Positions 27,639 to 35,575 of a stretch of DNA of 64,000 nucleotides are shown in pieces. The stretch comes from Candidatus Poseidoniaceae archaeon. GTDB lineage: Archaea > Thermoplasmatota > Poseidoniia > Poseidoniales > Poseidoniaceae. The position numbers and the translations under genes are program-made. The notes below the pieces were generated by a model. It did not search any database. It was not told where the DNA came from and saw only the letters and a list, made by a program, of their open reading frames with translations. Numbering within the stretch: position 1 is the stretch's first letter; each line of letters opens with the position of its first letter. Location of the stretch: NCBI GenBank assembly GCA_016777125.1, contig JADHSC010000002.1, forward strand, positions 1 through 64,000, read 5' to 3'.

Positions 27639-28112
27639 TCAATGTTCGTGGCCGCCAGGACCATGTGCATGACCATGGGAGAGTTCTTCTTCAGATGCTG
27701 GTCTTACGTCTACAACTTCAACACTGAATTGGAGAGTTTCCCCAGCAAGTTTGTGATTAAAATCAACTGTAATGGTGTCTCCATCTACTGCTGTAACATT
27801 GAATGGACCGACATCCGACATGAGTGTCATACCGACTTCTGGTTCAATATCTCCAAACATATCTTTTGCTATGGTTTGAATAGCTTCTTCCATTTTTGGT
27901 CCATAGGCTCGTTCTGGTTCTAGGGTAAATGTTCTTCTCTCACCCTTTTCAGCACCCATTAATTCTTCTTCGAATCCTGGTATCATTTGCTTGTGCCCTA
28001 CTAAGAATGAAAGTGGATCTCTGCCTTCACTTGAATCGAATATTTCGCCCGATCCGGGTAAGGTTCCTGTATAATGGACTGTTGCGATTGAGTTTGCTTC
28101 TACGACTGACAT
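27639..28112 (-). CDS. FKBP-type peptidyl-prolyl isomerase, SlyD-like
   Basis: VHYTGTLPGSGEIFDSSEGRDPLSFLVGHKQMIPGFEEELMGAEKGERRTFTLEPERAYGP; His-rich tail HGHAHGPGGHEH. Confidence 0.93.
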   Translation of the reverse strand: MSVVEANSIATVHYTGTLPGSGEIFDSSEGRDPLSFLVGHKQMIPGFEEELMGAEKGERRTFTLEPERAYGPKMEEAIQTIAKDMFGDIEPEVGMTLMSDVGPFNVTAVDGDTITVDFNHKLAGETLQFSVEVVDVRPASEEELSHGHAHGPGGHEH

Positions 28113-28116
28113 GGTA

Positions 28117-28986
28117 TCATCTTCTTGTTGTGAGGGCTCGAACGAGGGTTGTTAGTCGTTCCGCTACTTCTTTAGAGATAATCAGTTCTTCTTCTTTGTC
28201 TGAAATGAATGAATAGGTTTCCTCAACTCCCATTCGTTCTCCCTTAGCCCATATTTGGCCCAATAAATTGGAACGGTGTTCTTCTGCTACACTATCGTCT
28301 TCAAGGATGTCTTTAGCAGCATACTTGTATTCATTGTACTTCTGCCTGTTAAGCTTCTTTACTTTGGGTTGGCGACCACCACGACCATCATCGTGCCTTC
28401 TTCTTAGTCCAAATCTTTCAGGCTTCTTGACCTTAGTTGTAATTTGCTTGAATACATTCGTTTGCGAAGTTGTCTCTACTTCACTAACAGTTACAGAAGC
28501 CACTACGGATTCGGATGTTTGTGTCGAAACGGTTGGTTCAGGGACTATTGCCGGTTGAGCGACTGGAATCGGTTTAGGAGTTGAAGGTTCCAATATTGAT
28601 TCAGTTTTCTTAATCGACTCTTGGGATTGTTTCCTTAATTCTGCCAATCGATCAGCACGGGTCTGATTTTTTGCAACAGATGGTTGACTTGAGGCAGGAT
28701 TAATTTGTTCTACGCCAACGGTTGGTTTACTTTGAGAAGAGGCTTGTTTTTCAGATACTGTAAGTTTTTTTCTGGCTTCTTCTTGTTTTTTCAACAAGTC
28801 TGTTCCCATATTCCCTGATTGGGGAGTTGGCCTTACAGGTGCAGGCGCTGTTGTACCGGATTGCAGTGTGCGTTCGCTTCTTTTCTTTTGGCGGACGGCA
28901 TTTGCATTTGCCGCAAAAGGATTGAATGGTTCATCCTTTTTTCTTCGCCTATCTCGAATTATGAAGCCCCCGGTAGTTGTCACTCC
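28117..28986 (-). CDS. Uncharacterized protein, low-complexity middle and conserved-looking helical C-terminus
   Basis: Intact ORF; basic N-terminus FIIRDRRRKKDEPFNPF; C-terminal NRQKYNEYKYAAKDILEDDSVAEEHRSNLLGQIWAKGERMGVEE. Alternative start at 29007. Confidence 0.6.
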   Translation of the reverse strand, partial: GVTTTGGFIIRDRRRKKDEPFNPFAANANAVRQKKRSERTLQSGTTAPAPVRPTPQSGNMGTDLLKKQEEARKKLTVSEKQASSQSKPTVGVEQINPASSQPSVAKNQTRADRLAELRKQSQESIKKTESILEPSTPKPIPVAQPAIVPEPTVSTQTSESVVASVTVSEVETTSQTNVFKQITTKVKKPERFGLRRRHDDGRGGRQPKVKKLNRQKYNEYKYAAKDILEDDSVAEEHRSNLLGQIWAKGERMGVEETYSFISDKEEELIISKEVAERLTTLVRALTTRR

Positions 28987-29022
28987 CTGACGACTGATTA
29001 AAAACAAATCGCATGAAACGGA

Positions 29023-30039
29023 CTACGACCATGAGACTAATGTGTCATCTGTACGGAGATATTGATTGATTCCGCTTGCTAATAAGGACGTTTTTCTGCC
29101 AGTATTCAATTCAATATGGCCTAAAAGGGCAATCATTGTTCCATTATCGATGCAATACATTCGGGGCGGAGCGTGAGATGTCGAGTCCCTGTCCGTTGCC
29201 ATAAGTGTACACATTTCTCTGATACGATTGTTACAAGCTACTCCGCCTCCTAACAAGAGCTCAGTTTTACCAGTATGTGCTAATGCACGCTCTCCGACCT
29301 CGACACATGCTGCAAATGCATGTTCTTGCAGAGACCAACAAACTGAACCTAATGAATGACCTTTCTCAATCAATCTTTGTGCGGCTGTGAGTATCCCTGA
29401 AAAGGCTAGATCCATTCCGCGTACAGGATAAGGCAATTCCAATCCTTCTAATGATGCAGCAGGATTCTCTTGTATGTATTCTAAAGCAAGTTTCTCAATG
29501 ACAGGTCCTCCAGGGAATGGGAACCCCTGCATTCTAGCGAATTTATCCAACATATTCCCTATGCCAATATCCAAGGTCTCACCTAAGACTCTGTATTTCC
29601 CTTGTAATTTTGCAATTACCTGCGTATTACCACCACTTACATAGAGCAAAACGGGATCATCACAATCACACTGTTGCCTTCCAATTTCGATATGGGCCAC
29701 ACAATGATTAACACCAATGAGTGGAACATCTAAAGCACTTGAAATGGTTCTTGCGACAGATGCACCAATTCTCAAACAGGGACCTAAACCCGGCCCCTGT
29801 GAGTATGCAATTGCACCAATATCTGATGGCGTTAGGTTTTGTGAGCGGAGAATATCTTGGAATAGTTCTGATGAATAATCCCTGTGATGATCTGCAGCCT
29901 CTCTAGGATGAATCCCACCTTCCAACGGACGAACAGTATCGCTTTTAGAAGGATATGGAATTCCAGAGCCATCGACTAAACCAAATGAAAAAGTATGAGC
30001 CGTAGATTCAATTCCAAGTGTCCATTTACCACCTGCCAT
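29023..30039 (-). CDS. kae1: tRNA N6-adenosine threonylcarbamoyltransferase (KEOPS Kae1)
   Basis: LGIESTAHTFSFGLVD...YSQGPGLGPCLRIGASVARTISSALDVPLIGVNHCVAHIEIGR...LYVSGGNTQVIA...LLLGGGVACNNRIREM. Confidence 0.96.
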   Translation of the reverse strand: MAGGKWTLGIESTAHTFSFGLVDGSGIPYPSKSDTVRPLEGGIHPREAADHHRDYSSELFQDILRSQNLTPSDIGAIAYSQGPGLGPCLRIGASVARTISSALDVPLIGVNHCVAHIEIGRQQCDCDDPVLLYVSGGNTQVIAKLQGKYRVLGETLDIGIGNMLDKFARMQGFPFPGGPVIEKLALEYIQENPAASLEGLELPYPVRGMDLAFSGILTAAQRLIEKGHSLGSVCWSLQEHAFAACVEVGERALAHTGKTELLLGGGVACNNRIREMCTLMATDRDSTSHAPPRMYCIDNGTMIALLGHIELNTGRKTSLLASGINQYLRTDDTLVSWS

Positions 30040-30090
30040 GGTTTAGCGGAGGATGGGATTGTTCTTCAACTCTCACCTCTTAGCCAATAT

Positions 30091-31302
30091 GTGCGAACCA
30101 TTTTCTTCAACGCCGGTCCATTGGCCACTCTTGATGAAGATGATTCAATAATTAATGGCAAAGCAATTATTGTTACTAATGATGTCATAACCTCTATCGC
30201 TGATTCAGTAGAAGTGGTGGAAGAATTCAAATCGAGTGATTCTACATTTGTCGATGTTTCTGGTAGAGCAATAATTCCAGGTTTAATAGACGCACATAAT
30301 CACTTGTTATGGGCTGGGGACAGATTCAACGAGCATAAATTACGGATGGATGGAATGTCCTATTCAGAGATTGCAGCAACAGGGGGAGGGATTATGCAAA
30401 CCGTTACCCACACTCGTAAAGCTAACAATAAACAACTTCTTGAAATCGGTAAACAAAGATTGCAGGAAGCACTCCGTAATGGATGTACATTCCTTGAAGC
30501 GAAATCTGGTTATGGTCTCTCCACAAGTGAAGAATTAAGATTATTGGAGGTCCAGAATGAACTCGACATGATCAATAATTTACCATCAATACATTCTACA
30601 TGGATGGGTGCCCATGCAGTGACTCAAGGGAAATCTTACGAAGAATATACTGAAGAAATTCTTTCAGATCAACTTCCAAAGGTTTTGGATTCGGGACTGG
30701 CTAAATCTGCAGATGTATTCTGTGAACCTGGATGGTTTACGATTGAGCAATCTGAAGATATTCTTATTGAATCAAGGAAAGGAGGCTTGGATTTACGTAT
30801 GCATATAGATGAGTTTTGCAATGGAGGTGGTGGCGAACTTGCATCAGAACTGAAAGTTGTTACTGCAGATCATGCCCATCATACACCACTTGATATCCGA
30901 ATTGATATGATGGAAAATGGAGTTATGACTGGATTTTTGCCAGGAACTCCGTATTCGAATGGGGATGATTGGCCGGATTTCAATGAGGTTTCGAACCATA
31001 ATATTGATTATACGATAGCCACTGATTTCAATCCAAACTGTCATATTAACAATTTACCATTCATAGGATCTTTATTGGTTCAGAGAAACAATGTCGATCC
31101 GTACAGCGCACTTGTATCAGTTACGAGGAATGCTGCGAAATCTACACCTCGTTCTGATGGACTAGTACAAGGTAAAATAGAAATTGGTGCAGTTGCTAAT
31201 TTCAATATTCTAAAAAGCCAACATTGGGAGAGTTGGTGTATGACTCCCGGTTCTTCACCCATACATTCCGTTTGTTTAGAAGGCCATCTTATTGACTTAT
31301 AG
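30091..31302 (+). CDS. hutI: Imidazolonepropionase
   Basis: VIPGLIDAHNHLLWAGDRFNEHKLRMDGMSYSEIAATGGGIMQTVTHTRKA...EAKSGYGLSTSEELRLL...ATDFNPNCHINNLPF; GTG at 30091 preferred (ORF-track start overlaps kae1). Confidence 0.94.
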   Translation: MRTIFFNAGPLATLDEDDSIINGKAIIVTNDVITSIADSVEVVEEFKSSDSTFVDVSGRAIIPGLIDAHNHLLWAGDRFNEHKLRMDGMSYSEIAATGGGIMQTVTHTRKANNKQLLEIGKQRLQEALRNGCTFLEAKSGYGLSTSEELRLLEVQNELDMINNLPSIHSTWMGAHAVTQGKSYEEYTEEILSDQLPKVLDSGLAKSADVFCEPGWFTIEQSEDILIESRKGGLDLRMHIDEFCNGGGGELASELKVVTADHAHHTPLDIRIDMMENGVMTGFLPGTPYSNGDDWPDFNEVSNHNIDYTIATDFNPNCHINNLPFIGSLLVQRNNVDPYSALVSVTRNAAKSTPRSDGLVQGKIEIGAVANFNILKSQHWESWCMTPGSSPIHSVCLEGHLIDL

Positions 31303-31364
31303 ATAATAATTCTTTAAAAATAAGAAATAATAATATATTTTTAAAAAATAATTGAGGGAAATTC
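31303..31364 (+). promoter_or_regulatory. AT-rich intergenic segment (hutI 3' end / promoter of next gene)
   Basis: ataataattctttaaaaataagaaataataatatatttttaaaaaataattgaggg: strongly AT-rich with TATA-like TTTAAAAA/ATATATTT before the 31365 ATG. Confidence 0.4.
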
Positions 31365-31688
31365 ATGGCATGGTTAGAAACAGTGGTTTGTTCGAGTAAG
31401 AAAAAGGTCGATGCTAGATTCTTGAGAATTCTCAATGCTCATCAAGAATTAAAACGAAGGCAAGAAGGTTGTATTGCAGCTTGGGCTGCTCGTTCTGTAG
31501 ATGGTCAACCACTCTTCCTAGTTCAGACACTCTATCGCTCTCGAAAGAATCTCCAAGAAATTACAAAACTCGTTACTGAAAAAATGGATTCTGAGTATGG
31601 ATCTCTTGAATCATTTATGGCTGGTCCTCCTTTAGTTGGGATTTTTCAAGTGGATAAGGATGAATTTAGCAACCAATTTCAAAATTGA
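31365..31688 (+). CDS. Uncharacterized 107-aa protein
   Basis: Intact ORF MAWLETVVCSSKKKVDARFLRILNAHQELKRRQEGCIAAWAARSVDGQPLFLVQTLY. Confidence 0.6.
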   Translation: MAWLETVVCSSKKKVDARFLRILNAHQELKRRQEGCIAAWAARSVDGQPLFLVQTLYRSRKNLQEITKLVTEKMDSEYGSLESFMAGPPLVGIFQVDKDEFSNQFQN

Positions 31689-31710
31689 TGGTTTATCACA
31701 ACCCCTGTGC

Positions 31711-31734
31711 GTCGTATAATGGTAGTTATACGAC
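31711..31734. repeat. Perfect inverted repeat (9-bp stem, 6-nt loop)
   Basis: gtcgtataa-tggtag-ttatacgac. Confidence 0.7.
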
Positions 31735-31753
31735 ATTGGCAATGGATTAGATG

Positions 31754-31769
31754 CTTCAATCTATTGAAG
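31754..31769. repeat. Short inverted repeat (6-bp stem, 4-nt loop)
   Basis: cttcaa-tcta-ttgaag, 19 nt after the first hairpin. Confidence 0.5.
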
Positions 31770-31929
31770 AGTTGTAGCAAATCGCTTCCAGTACAACGAT
31801 TTTCATTATTTTAAATGTTTCAACAGCCAATAAACAGTCAATTCCGCTTACCAAGTAGGGGGTAGAAGTGGTATATTCTGCCATTTCTGAGCCAAAGGAT
31901 ATATTTGGTGTCGCCAATGAGTTGTTATC

Positions 31930-32082
31930 ATGTCCAATCTCGAGGGATTTTGTCTAAAGTGTAAAACATACGGTCCGATCAAAGATGGTAAGGAAATTAA
32001 AATGGCAAATGGCAGAACTCGATGTGCTGGCTTTTGTTCCCAGGATGGTTGTACTGGAAAAATTTCGAAAATTATCTCTTGA
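31930..32082 (+). CDS. 50-aa zinc-binding protein, DUF5679-like
   Basis: Hand translation: MSNLEGFCLKCKTYGPIKDGKEIKMANGRTRCAGFCSQDGCTGKISKIIS*; Cys motif CxxC...C...C; below the ORF-track cutoff. Confidence 0.7.
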   Translation: MSNLEGFCLKCKTYGPIKDGKEIKMANGRTRCAGFCSQDGCTGKISKIIS

Positions 32083-32138
32083 ATTGACAATACAAACCGA
32101 TGCCGATAAATACGCGTCTTTAGTGGGACAACTACCTA

Positions 32139-32215
32139 GGGCTCGTGGTCTAGGGGTTTATGACGTTGCCTTGACATGGCAAAGATCGAGAGTTCGATTC
32201 TCTCCGAGCCCACCA
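32139..32215 (+). tRNA. tRNA-Val(GAC), CCA encoded
   Basis: GGGCTCG acceptor pairs CGAGCCC; anticodon stem TTGCC/GGCAA with loop TTGACAT (anticodon GAC); T-arm GAGAGTTCGATTCTCTC; discriminator A followed by genomic CCA. Confidence 0.95.
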
Positions 32216-32272
32216 TTGAGAATTGATTATGGCGAGTCCATTCAATGAACATATTAATTATTTTTTGAACAA

Positions 32273-32629
32273 TCAATCCTCATGTATCACGTCGACATCA
32301 TTCTTAGAATTTTCAACTGATAGTTTGACTAAGGGAGTATCTTCGTCGAGTATAGAAAAATCTGTATTTCCACCGGACCAGGTTTGAATTTCATCTGTTT
32401 GCTGGAACTCTTCATCCAGAGGCATAGAAGATGATGAGAGGGAATACGCGGATGGATCTACTTCTCTTTCTTGGATACGTTGACCTGGATCTGGTGCCTT
32501 CCTATCTTCTAATGGAACTGAGGCGTGGAAGAGTCCGCATTCTGGGCATTTGAATGTACCCTGATGTTCTATTGTACCGCAAGATGGACACCTTACGGAA
32601 CGAATAAAAATCTGTAAAAGATCCGTCAA
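32273..32629 (-). CDS. Zinc-ribbon protein
   Basis: RCPSCGTIEHQGTFKCPECGLFH; acidic C-terminus. Confidence 0.65.
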   Translation of the reverse strand: MTDLLQIFIRSVRCPSCGTIEHQGTFKCPECGLFHASVPLEDRKAPDPGQRIQEREVDPSAYSLSSSSMPLDEEFQQTDEIQTWSGGNTDFSILDEDTPLVKLSVENSKNDVDVIHED

Positions 32630-32631
32630 GT

Positions 32632-34611
32632 TTAATCCTCTGGAACAAACATTTCATCCTGATAAGCTGTTATTTCATCACCAGATTCTTCTTCCTCGAT
32701 AGTAACCGTCTCTTCATCATCATCAAATTCTACGATTGTTCCGTAGTATTCTTCACCATCAATGTCAACTCCAACATAGGATCCAATATCGAGTTCATCA
32801 TCCTCAGGATCTGATTCCTCTTCGGATGAATCATCCTCGGTTTCATGGTCTTCCGTATCATCATCTTCAGTTTCTACGTCATCTTCTAGTTCTTCGGATT
32901 CCTCTTCAGTTTCATCATCATCTTCAAGTGATTCCTGAACATCTGCCTTATCTTCACTAACCTCTTTCATAGCCTTGACACGGGCTCTCCAAGATGGTGC
33001 TAGAACGAGATGTGTATACAAACTTCCAATCAAACCAATGGTGGAGAAAATCATGAGGATTATTCCGTCAAGATAGAATCCGCCAGGCATGGAACTTGCA
33101 TCACCTGCAAGTGGCGTTAGTGAGTTCTTACATTCGCCAACCTGTACGGTTGAATCACACGGGTATGCCTGGCCTTCGTCGATGACAATGCCATCTGCAT
33201 TCATCCAACCGTCTCCAGCCTCTGTTTCTAATTCAACAGTGCCTCCTTCGCCATCAACGAATGGGAACAATCCATTTGCTAATGCTGCGACAATCAATAT
33301 TGCTAATCCTGTGTGGATCAATGGCCAGAAAACGTCATGCCATTGCTTGGACATGAAACGGCTATGCCATTTCGATGGGAATGTTTTGACGGTTTCAGCT
33401 TCCTCATCATCGATGCTTGCAATGGAATCTTCGTGATTTTCAATAGATGTAACGAATTCGATCATATCGATGTTTCCATCAGAATTTTCATCCATAGATT
33501 CCATCATCGAATCGAGTTCGGACTCAGACAATTCATATTCAAGGAAAATACTGAGCTTAGAACCAAGTTCTTCCCTAGTAACCATTCGGTTCCCGTCTTC
33601 ATCCATATTTCCAAAAGCAGTAGAAAGAGTGAGATCTTGTTCATCAATTGAATCTAAGATGTCTTCGTAAATTTGACTGAGGCTTCGATCTTCAGTTTCT
33701 GATTCTACTAGTTCTTCTTCGGTTTCTTCTTCCACAGATTCTTCATCAATTACTTCTTCAATCAATTCTTCTTCGTCTGCTTCTTCGGTTATTTCATCGA
33801 GTTCTTCTTCTAATTCTTCTTCGATAATCTCTTCCTCTGAGTCATGCTCGACTATTTCTTCCGCAGACTCTTCTTCCGCAGGTGCTTTGATTTCTTCTTC
33901 GGATTCGGGAGCTTCATTATCTGATTCATCCGCTTCGCTTCGAGCATTCCATGCATCAGCAGCAGTTTGCAATTCTTCCTTCTTGAGATATGAATTGTCA
34001 TCGGAATTGTAATTTTCTGCAAAGGCTAGGAATTCTTCTTTGTCTGAATCATTGATTTCTGCAGCAATCATTACTTTGGAAAGAACATTTTCACTGTATT
34101 CAAGACTCTCCTCGCTGTCATCTGATTCATCTGCAGTTGTCTCCGTTTCATCCACAAGATTATCACCAGCAATGATCGTTTGAAGTTCTTCAAGATCTAC
34201 AAGACTGTCTCCATCTTCATCTATTGCTTGGACCAATTTATCCACTTGGCTCGGCGGTAAATCAGCTAAATTGAGCGATAATAGCCCCGTTTTCAATTCA
34301 TCAGAATCGATTCTTCCGTCTCCGTTTGTGTCGAATCTACCAAACAATGATTTCACATCCATTGAATTTGTTGCCATCCAAGTGCGCAGGATATCAATCA
34401 CATCATCTGCTACGAAAACAACGCCACATTCAGGACATTTTGTGGAATCTAGTGGGACGAGAGAGTTGCATGCTCCACATTCACCCAGGGCATCTTCTGA
34501 TACTCCTGAGAATGAAATGTCACATTCAGGGCAGTTGGTGGATGTAATAGGCACGACTGCTCGGCAAGAACCACATTCCGCCATTGCTATCTCTTCATTT
34601 TCCTCAGTCAT
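32632..34611 (-). CDS. Membrane protein with two zinc ribbons, multiple EF-hands, acidic low-complexity segments and a small C-terminal beta domain
   Basis: CGSCRAVVPITSTNCPECD and CGACNSLVPLDSTKCPECG; EF-hands DTNGDGRIDSDEL, DEDGDSLVDLEEL, DEDGNRMVTREEL, DENSDGNIDMIEF; TMs WPLIHTGLAILIVAALANGLFPF and GIILMIFSTIGLIGSLYTHLV; C-term VGVDIDGEEYYGTIVEFDDDEETVTI. Confidence 0.8.
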   Translation of the reverse strand: MTEENEEIAMAECGSCRAVVPITSTNCPECDISFSGVSEDALGECGACNSLVPLDSTKCPECGVVFVADDVIDILRTWMATNSMDVKSLFGRFDTNGDGRIDSDELKTGLLSLNLADLPPSQVDKLVQAIDEDGDSLVDLEELQTIIAGDNLVDETETTADESDDSEESLEYSENVLSKVMIAAEINDSDKEEFLAFAENYNSDDNSYLKKEELQTAADAWNARSEADESDNEAPESEEEIKAPAEEESAEEIVEHDSEEEIIEEELEEELDEITEEADEEELIEEVIDEESVEEETEEELVESETEDRSLSQIYEDILDSIDEQDLTLSTAFGNMDEDGNRMVTREELGSKLSIFLEYELSESELDSMMESMDENSDGNIDMIEFVTSIENHEDSIASIDDEEAETVKTFPSKWHSRFMSKQWHDVFWPLIHTGLAILIVAALANGLFPFVDGEGGTVELETEAGDGWMNADGIVIDEGQAYPCDSTVQVGECKNSLTPLAGDASSMPGGFYLDGIILMIFSTIGLIGSLYTHLVLAPSWRARVKAMKEVSEDKADVQESLEDDDETEEESEELEDDVETEDDDTEDHETEDDSSEEESDPEDDELDIGSYVGVDIDGEEYYGTIVEFDDDEETVTIEEEESGDEITAYQDEMFVPED

Positions 34612-34720
34612 ACCATCGTCACCGGTCTTACTCAACACCTCTGCGATTATAATCCTTCACGATGATTTTAACGATGAAACCTATGTATCTCATGTGTTCT
34701 GGTGAAATCGAGGGGATAAT

Positions 34721-35575
34721 ATGGCGGGCCAAATTCATACGCTCATTTTCTCATCCTCTAACGATTTTGTATCGGTATTTGATCAGATTGACTCTGATGA
34801 GACCTCTCACAGACTCTTCATCTCAAGAATGCCTCAAAGGAGGCTAATAGAGCGTTTAGATATTACTGATATTGAGATTTATTGGTTAACTGAAAAAGAT
34901 GGTGAGGGTACGATTCCACCAAGTTATAATGCATTGTTGGATTTGATTTCAAACAGATTATCGAATCATAAAGGAACTATTTTCATAGAAGGATTAGAAT
35001 GGCTTTCATCTTTGCATGGATTCGATTCATTACTTAGCTTCATACGAACACTTACAGATTCAATCCACCGGACACATTGGAATGTGTATTTTTCTGTTGA
35101 TGAAAGTTCGTTCAATTCTATTGAATTAAATCATATTACGAGAGAGGCTCCTATTCTAACACTAGATGTCCTAGTGGAATTAGATTTGATTGAAGATAAA
35201 TCCAATGAATTTATTGGTGTCAAGAAATCTGAAAATTTAGAAATTGAACTCCATGATGACGGATCTCCTAAATTGTTATTTCTTACGCGATTACCTCGGA
35301 GTGGTTTTTCAAAATCGCTCCTCCAGAGAAGAGTGCTTCAATGGCGTAGGATGGGATTGGATGTCTCAGAGGTTGAGTCCGCTCTTTACTCCTCAGATAC
35401 AGAATCAATGTATCAAGCGTACAACATCATCGAAGAAAAAGTTCGTAGAGCAGTGCAACTTGATAATTGGATTTCAGAAAATGTCTCTGATTCTCAAGAA
35501 CGTTCAATTGCTCAATTTAGGATACGTCAACTCACTGGATTAGACGAGTTAGAAGTCAGATACTTCTTGGATTAA
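34721..35575 (+). CDS. DUF835-domain protein
   Basis: DIEIYWLTEKDGEGTIPPSYNALLDLISNRLSNHKGTIFIEGLEWLSSLHGFDSLLSFIRTLTDSIHRTHWNVYFSVDESSF. Confidence 0.75.
   Translation: MAGQIHTLIFSSSNDFVSVFDQIDSDETSHRLFISRMPQRRLIERLDITDIEIYWLTEKDGEGTIPPSYNALLDLISNRLSNHKGTIFIEGLEWLSSLHGFDSLLSFIRTLTDSIHRTHWNVYFSVDESSFNSIELNHITREAPILTLDVLVELDLIEDKSNEFIGVKKSENLEIELHDDGSPKLLFLTRLPRSGFSKSLLQRRVLQWRRMGLDVSEVESALYSSDTESMYQAYNIIEEKVRRAVQLDNWISENVSDSQERSIAQFRIRQLTGLDELEVRYFLD

Noticed and set aside
29995-30090. ORF-track start of hutI at 29995
   Set aside because: It would overlap the start of kae1 on the opposite strand by 45 bp, and the extra N-terminus has no family resemblance. GTG at 30091 preferred.
31700-31800. 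Possible complete tRNA around gtcgtATAATGGTAGTTATacgac
   Set aside because: Only a D-arm-like element is visible. I could not find a pairing acceptor stem, a 7-nt anticodon loop with a 5-bp stem, or a TTCRA T-arm. Kept as a finding about structured non-coding DNA, not called as a tRNA.
33680-33960. Tandem-repeat-like TTCTTC/TCTTCT-rich DNA
   Set aside because: It encodes the Glu/Asp-rich low-complexity part of the EF-hand protein. Codon repetition explains it; not a CRISPR or independent repeat array.
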